From an uncultured Fibrobacter sp. (lineage in GTDB: Bacteria > Fibrobacterota > Fibrobacteria > Fibrobacterales > Fibrobacteraceae), in assembly GCA_937891805.1 (NCBI GenBank), contig CALATK010000173.1:1-21041 (forward strand): DNA of 21,041 nucleotides, given 5' to 3'. This document shows, piece by piece, positions 17,746 through 21,041 of the stretch. The notes beneath the pieces are model-generated. The model saw only the letters and a list, made by a program, of their open reading frames with translations, had not been told where the DNA came from and searched no databases. Each line of letters starts with the position of its first letter. Positions within the stretch are counted from its first letter, which is position 1. Both the position numbers and the translations under genes were made by a program.

Positions 17746-18250
17746 ATAACTTCTCGATTCGCCGCCGTAGCTCCGACTCGCTGGCATCACCCACGAACAC
17801 CTTGTCGATGTTGTCCTCTTTGTCCACCAGGTAGCTTACGGGAATGACTCCCGGATTCCCGAGAGCGTTCATGGCGTCGTAGTTCCAGTGGACCACGGTC
17901 CAGGGCATTTCCTTAGCCTTCTTGAATCGGGCCATCACTTTCAGGTTCTCGTCTTCGTCAATCATCAAGATTTTTAACCCCCTGGAGCCGTATTCCTGAT
18001 GGAATTTCTGGAGCATGGGGATTTCCATGAGGCAACCAGGGCACCAGCTGGCACTCAAAACGATAAGCGTGGCAGTCCCCTTTTCACTTGCGTAGTCCGT
18101 CCGGCTGCCATCGGCCTTCAGTGCCTCAAAGTTCACTACCGTCTTTGGGATTTCACGAAAAGACCGTTCCAGGGAAACGGTGCGGTACAGGTAGATTCCC
18201 CCTAGCAAAACAAGGGGAATCAAAGCCCATTTTAGTGTAGAAATACGCAT
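17729..18250 (-). CDS. Membrane-anchored TlpA/ResA-like thioredoxin
   Basis: A probable thiol-disulfide oxidoreductase of 173 residues. Residues 8-24 (WALIPLVLLGGIYLYRT region) form an N-terminal membrane anchor or uncleaved signal, placing the domain outside the cytoplasm. SASWCPGCLMEIPML contains the CPGC active site (about 70-73), and the cis-proline is in GVIPVSYLVD. It belongs to the AhpC/TSA-Redoxin-TlpA group; a role in cytochrome c maturation is common for relatives, but no such gene is nearby. The final residues LGDRD come from the heptamer repeat, so the natural C-terminus may have been replaced. It diverges from pilT with 51 bp between starts; its best promoter box is TAAATT, 10 nt before the ATG. 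Confidence 0.87.
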   Translation of the reverse strand: MRISTLKWALIPLVLLGGIYLYRTVSLERSFREIPKTVVNFEALKADGSRTDYASEKGTATLIVLSASWCPGCLMEIPMLQKFHQEYGSRGLKILMIDEDENLKVMARFKKAKEMPWTVVHWNYDAMNALGNPGVIPVSYLVDKEDNIDKVFVGDASESELRRRIEKLLGDRD

Positions 18251-18288
18251 TATGCCGTAGAATTTATGAAATTTCGCTCCTTTTTAGT

Positions 18289-18301
18289 TATATTCTTGAA
18301 T
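18289..18301 (+). promoter_or_regulatory. Probable leaderless promoter box of pilT
   Basis: TATATT at 18289-18294, then 7 nt (CTTGAAT), then the ATG at 18302. No SD. The position supports the internal ATG over the upstream in-frame ATG at 18266. Confidence 0.5.
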
Positions 18302-19369
18302 ATGGCATACAATATTCAAGAACTTCTTTCTGAAATGGTCAAACGCGGAGCCTCCGACTTGCATATCACGGCAGGTTCCCCTCCCCTACTCCGTATCTCC
18401 GGCAAACTCACCCCTATCGGGGCCGACAAACTGAAACCGGACGAAACCATGCGCATGACCTACAGCCTCATGAACGAGATGCAGAAGAAGACCTTCGAAC
18501 AGCAGAAGGAATGCGATTTCTCCTTCGGTATTGCAAACCTTGCCCGTTTCCGTGCCAATGCCTACCTGCAGCGCGGTTGCGTGGCCCTCGCCCTCCGTAT
18601 CATTCCGCTAGATATCCGCACCTTCAAGGACCTGGGTCTCCCGAAAATTTTGGCCGAGTTCACCACCCGTCCCTCGGGCCTGGTTCTGGTGACCGGTGCC
18701 ACCGGTTCCGGTAAGTCCACAACCCTTGCAGCCATGATCGACAAGATCAACAAGGAACGCCACGACCACATTCTCACCGTAGAAGACCCCATCGAATTTT
18801 TGCACAAGCACCAGGGTTGCATGGTGAACCAGCGCGAAGTGGGAAGCGACACCAACAGTTTCGCCCAGGCACTGAAGATGGCCCTCCGTCAGGACCCCGA
18901 CGTGGTGCTCATCGGCGAAATGCGTGACCTGGAAACCATCCGTGCAGCCTTGACCATCGCCGAAACAGGTCACTTGGCCTTCGCGACACTCCACACCAAC
19001 TCCTGCGTGCAGACCATCAACCGTATCGTGGACGCTTTCCCCAAGGGCGAACAACAAACGGTGCGCACCCAGCTGTCTTTTGTGCTCCAGGGTGTGATAT
19101 GCCAGACTCTGGTTCCCCGCATTGGCGGCGGGCGCGTCATGGCCTACGAAATCATGAACGTGACTCCCGGTATCCGAGCCCTAATTCGCGACGACAAGGT
19201 GCACCAGATCGAATCCATGATCGAAATCGGCCAGAAGTTCGGCATGAACACCATGAACATGTGTCTCTGCGAATTGGTCAAGAACCGCAAGGTGGACCGT
19301 TTCGAAGCCCTTTCTCGCTCCCCCAGCCCCGACCAGCTGGAACAGCTGTTCGTGAAGGAAGGTGTGTAA
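18302..19369 (+). CDS. pilT: Type IV pilus retraction ATPase PilT
   Basis: A hexameric cytoplasmic ATPase that powers pilus retraction. With the ATG at 18302 the product has 355 residues, close to the usual 345. It starts MAYNIQELLSEMVKRGASDLHITAGSPPLLRI, typical for PilT. Walker A GATGSGKST is at 132-140, the Asp box TVEDPIEF at 159-166, Walker B DVVLIGEMRD at 200-209 and the His box HLAFATLHTN at 224-233. The C-terminal part GIRALIRDDKVHQIESMIEIGQKFGMNTMN (split here as GIRALIRDDKVHQ and SMIEIGQKFGM) resembles the conserved AIRNLIRE and IQTGQ region of PilT and separates it from PilB or GspE. pilC follows 3 bp downstream. Fibrobacter is non-flagellated, so type IV pili may serve adhesion or surface movement. 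Confidence 0.94.
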   Translation: MAYNIQELLSEMVKRGASDLHITAGSPPLLRISGKLTPIGADKLKPDETMRMTYSLMNEMQKKTFEQQKECDFSFGIANLARFRANAYLQRGCVALALRIIPLDIRTFKDLGLPKILAEFTTRPSGLVLVTGATGSGKSTTLAAMIDKINKERHDHILTVEDPIEFLHKHQGCMVNQREVGSDTNSFAQALKMALRQDPDVVLIGEMRDLETIRAALTIAETGHLAFATLHTNSCVQTINRIVDAFPKGEQQTVRTQLSFVLQGVICQTLVPRIGGGRVMAYEIMNVTPGIRALIRDDKVHQIESMIEIGQKFGMNTMNMCLCELVKNRKVDRFEALSRSPSPDQLEQLFVKEGV

Positions 19370-19372
19370 CCT

Positions 19373-20575
19373 ATGCCAGAGTTTTTGTACAAAGCCCAAA
19401 ACACCCAGGGCAACGTTTTCCAGGGCTCCCTAGAAGCCAAGGACAAGGCCGAAGCCGAGTCCATGCTCCTGCGACGCAGACTTGTTATCACCAGCCTGAA
19501 AAAGAAACCTACCGAAATCAAGATTAAAATCGGTTCGGGGATTTCGCATGCCGACATCGCCAGGTTTACCCGTATGTTCTCGTCCATGAGTTCGGCGGGT
19601 CTTCCCATGCTCCAATGCTTGAATATTTTGGAAGAACAGTGCGAAAACCCGGAACTTAAATCAGTCATTCACAAGATTACCCAGTCCATCAACGGCGGTT
19701 CTTCTTTGGCAGACGCCTTGGCCCAGCACCCCAAGGTGTTTGGCCCTCTGTACACCAACATGGTGGCGGCCGGTGAAGCGGGTGGTATTCTAGACGGCAT
19801 CCTTGCCCGTCTGGCGGAAACCCTTGAAAACCAGGAACGCCTGAAGCGCAAGGTGAAAAAGGCCTTGACCTACCCGGTGATGTTGGTGATCGTGGGTATC
19901 TTGGTGGTGATTGCCCTTATGACCTTCGTGGTGCCTACCTTCGCTGAACAGTTTGCCGCCCTCGATGCGGAACTTCCGGCACCGACCCTCGTGGTGATGA
20001 GCATATCGGACTTTATACGAGACAACGCGGCTTTCATGGCCATTGGGGTTGTCATCTTGATTGTCGGATTCAAGCTGGCCATGAAAGTTCCATCCATCAG
20101 GTTTGCCTGGGATGGCTTTATGCTGAAAGTTCCAAAACTAGGCGACCTGCAGATTAAATCTACAACGGCTAGTTTTGCCCGCACCTTGGGAACCCTTTTG
20201 AACGCCGGTGTGTCCATTATGGATTCCCTTAAGGTGGTGGCCTCTACCGTGAGCAACAAGGTAGTGGAAAAATCCATCAACAAGATTTCTATCGGTATCG
20301 CTGGCGGTAAGTCCATCGCGGAACCCATGACCGACGTCGGCATTTTCCCTCCCATGGTTATTCAGATGACCGGCGTGGGTGAAAAGACCGGTAACCTTGG
20401 TGGTATGCTCCTGAAGCTCGCGGACTTCTACGATGAAGAAGTGGATGCCGCCGTGGACGCCGTGGTGGGCATGATGGAACCGATGATTATCGTGTTCCTG
20501 GGCGGTGCCGTCGGTGGCTTGCTGATTGCTATGTATATGCCTATGTTCAGCATGGGCGACGCTATCAAAGGGTGA
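19373..20575 (+). CDS. pilC: Type IV pilus inner-membrane platform protein PilC/GspF family
   Basis: The inner-membrane platform on which assembly and retraction ATPases act. The 400 residues hold two T2SSF domains: the first about 60-185 with VAAGEAGGILDGIL, the second about 260-390 with MTGVGEKTGNLGGMLL. Hydrophobic segments at about 167-188, 218-238 and 367-390 fit the three-TM topology. The N-terminus PEFLYKAQNTQGNVFQGSLEA is typical. The start is 3 bp after pilT, with GGAAGG inside the pilT end as SD, so the two are an operon. GspF would also fit the sequence; pairing with pilT favours PilC. No pilB, pilin or pilMNOPQ lies in the window. Confidence 0.93.
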   Translation: MPEFLYKAQNTQGNVFQGSLEAKDKAEAESMLLRRRLVITSLKKKPTEIKIKIGSGISHADIARFTRMFSSMSSAGLPMLQCLNILEEQCENPELKSVIHKITQSINGGSSLADALAQHPKVFGPLYTNMVAAGEAGGILDGILARLAETLENQERLKRKVKKALTYPVMLVIVGILVVIALMTFVVPTFAEQFAALDAELPAPTLVVMSISDFIRDNAAFMAIGVVILIVGFKLAMKVPSIRFAWDGFMLKVPKLGDLQIKSTTASFARTLGTLLNAGVSIMDSLKVVASTVSNKVVEKSINKISIGIAGGKSIAEPMTDVGIFPPMVIQMTGVGEKTGNLGGMLLKLADFYDEEVDAAVDAVVGMMEPMIIVFLGGAVGGLLIAMYMPMFSMGDAIKG

Positions 20576-20576
20576 T

Positions 20577-20680
20577 ATTTTGCCGAAAGCCGGCGCGATG
20601 CCTCGTTGCCCCCGGCCTCACGTATTATCAATACGCTACGGCCGGTAAGGCGCCTCGCCTAGCTTGCCTTTCGGCAAAAT
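20577..20680. repeat. Large nested inverted repeat after pilC
   Basis: Outer arms of 13 bp (20577-20589 and 20668-20680, ATTTTGCCGAAAG and its complement) enclose CCGGCC (20612-20617) with GGCCGG (20640-20645), which encloses CGTATT (20621-20626), a 3-nt ATC loop and AATACG (20630-20635). The outer arms extend to 16 bp with one mismatch. It begins 1 nt after the pilC stop. There is no T-run after the structure, so it is not a plain intrinsic terminator. It could be a structured 3' end or a dispersed palindromic repeat. Confidence 0.8.
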
Positions 20681-20840
20681 CTCGATTTTGGATAATAGCA
20701 AATCCGCTTTAAGCGAAATTTTGGATGTTGTGTTCGTCCAACAAAAAACACACTTAATACAGTTTTACAAAAACGACACTCAGTGTGCTAACCCGGTCCT
20801 TGAAACGATTGTATATTATGGGAAAAAGAGAGGTAATCCC
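20681..20840 (+). promoter_or_regulatory. Upstream region of the lipoprotein gene
   Basis: An A/T-rich stretch with several small dyads: CGCTT-T-AAGCG (20705-20715), a 7-bp stem with one G-T pair at 20721-20741, and ACACT-C-AGTGT (20776-20786). TATATT at 20812-20817 is the likely promoter box; no -35 is visible. The SD GAGAGG near 20828-20833 precedes the ATG at 20841. ACACTCAGTGT lies about 25-35 bp upstream of the promoter box and could be an operator. I see no ORF here. Confidence 0.4.
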
Positions 20841-21041
20841 ATGAAAACGAAATTCATTCTTCCAATTATTGCGCTAGGCCTGTTTGCCGCATGCTCCGAC
20901 GATAGCAGCAGCGGTAATCCCACAGAACCAGGTGCCGATCCGACCGTGGAATCCTCCGCATCGGAAGAAACACCCAGTTCCGATTCCACTCCTCTCGAGC
21001 CCTTCCGCAAAGAAGTGGAAAATACTATTCCGAACAACACC
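20841..21041 (+). CDS. Lipoprotein N-terminus, gene cut by window end
   Basis: 67 codons are visible. Residues 1-17 form a signal peptide ending in the lipobox LFAAC, with C18 as the lipidation site, followed by SDDSSSG, so the product should be a lipid-anchored envelope protein. The following part is rich in Ser, Glu, Pro and Thr (SSASEETPSSDSTPLEP), a linker style common in Fibrobacter surface lipoproteins. Nothing of a functional domain is reached, so no role can be given. The start is supported by the SD GAGAGG. Confidence 0.85.
   Translation, partial: MKTKFILPIIALGLFAACSDDSSSGNPTEPGADPTVESSASEETPSSDSTPLEPFRKEVENTIPNNT

Noticed and set aside
18266..18301. Upstream in-frame ATG giving a 12-residue extension of PilT
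   Set aside because: PilT proteins start near MAYNIQELL, and the TATATT box overlaps the extension 7 nt before the internal ATG.

Overview
The window looks like a chromosomal segment of a Fibrobacter species (phylum Fibrobacterota, FCB group). The strongest evidence is a secreted protein ending in a FISUMP domain (Fibrobacter succinogenes major paralogous domain), supported by a Ser-rich lipoprotein start and by promoter boxes resembling the Bacteroidetes-type TAnnTTTG. It is mostly an ordinary, dense housekeeping region. I see no phage, transposase, CRISPR, rRNA or tRNA genes, and no gene-free stretch longer than about 265 bp.

Layout: (1) 1-1955, minus strand: rmlA then rmlB (cut by the window start), the first dTDP-sugar steps for cell-surface polysaccharide. 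(2) 1985-5979, plus: a Ski2-like helicase with a DUF3516-type C-terminus, a small secreted protein of unknown function and an AlkD-like DNA glycosylase. (3) 6107-8431, plus: a malic enzyme-phosphotransacetylase fusion (MaeB), ending at a bidirectional terminator shared with pheA. (4) 8465-10691, minus: prephenate dehydratase (pheA), an NlpC/P60 peptidase and a YbaK-type trans-editing deacylase. (5) 10736-12426, plus: a TPP riboswitch and thiC. (6) 12469-14988, minus: a compact operon of group II cysteine desulfurase (csdA/sufS type), tcdA and dtd, all linked to tRNA modification or quality control. (7) 15109-17645, plus: the FISUMP protein and the EF-P lysine ligase epmA. (8) 17729-18250, minus: a membrane-anchored TlpA-like thioredoxin. 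(9) 18302-20575, plus: pilT-pilC, the retraction ATPase and platform protein of a type IV pilus. (10) 20841-end: the start of a lipoprotein.

The unusual content is between the genes. At least six intergenic sites carry tandem arrays with a strict 7-bp period but different unit sequences. Two sites (9354-9515 and 16488-16688) hold the same composite element, with a 97-nt block that reads as identical, on opposite strands but in the same orientation relative to the flanking genes. Separately, six genes (rmlA, the helicase, pheA, the NlpC/P60 gene, csdA, pilT) have a TAnnTT hexamer ending 7 nt (once 8 nt) before the ATG and no Shine-Dalgarno sequence, which suggests leaderless mRNAs. Other genes in the window have ordinary SD sequences. 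A nested hairpin of about 105 bp follows pilC.

All calls come from reading the sequence; no database search was possible.
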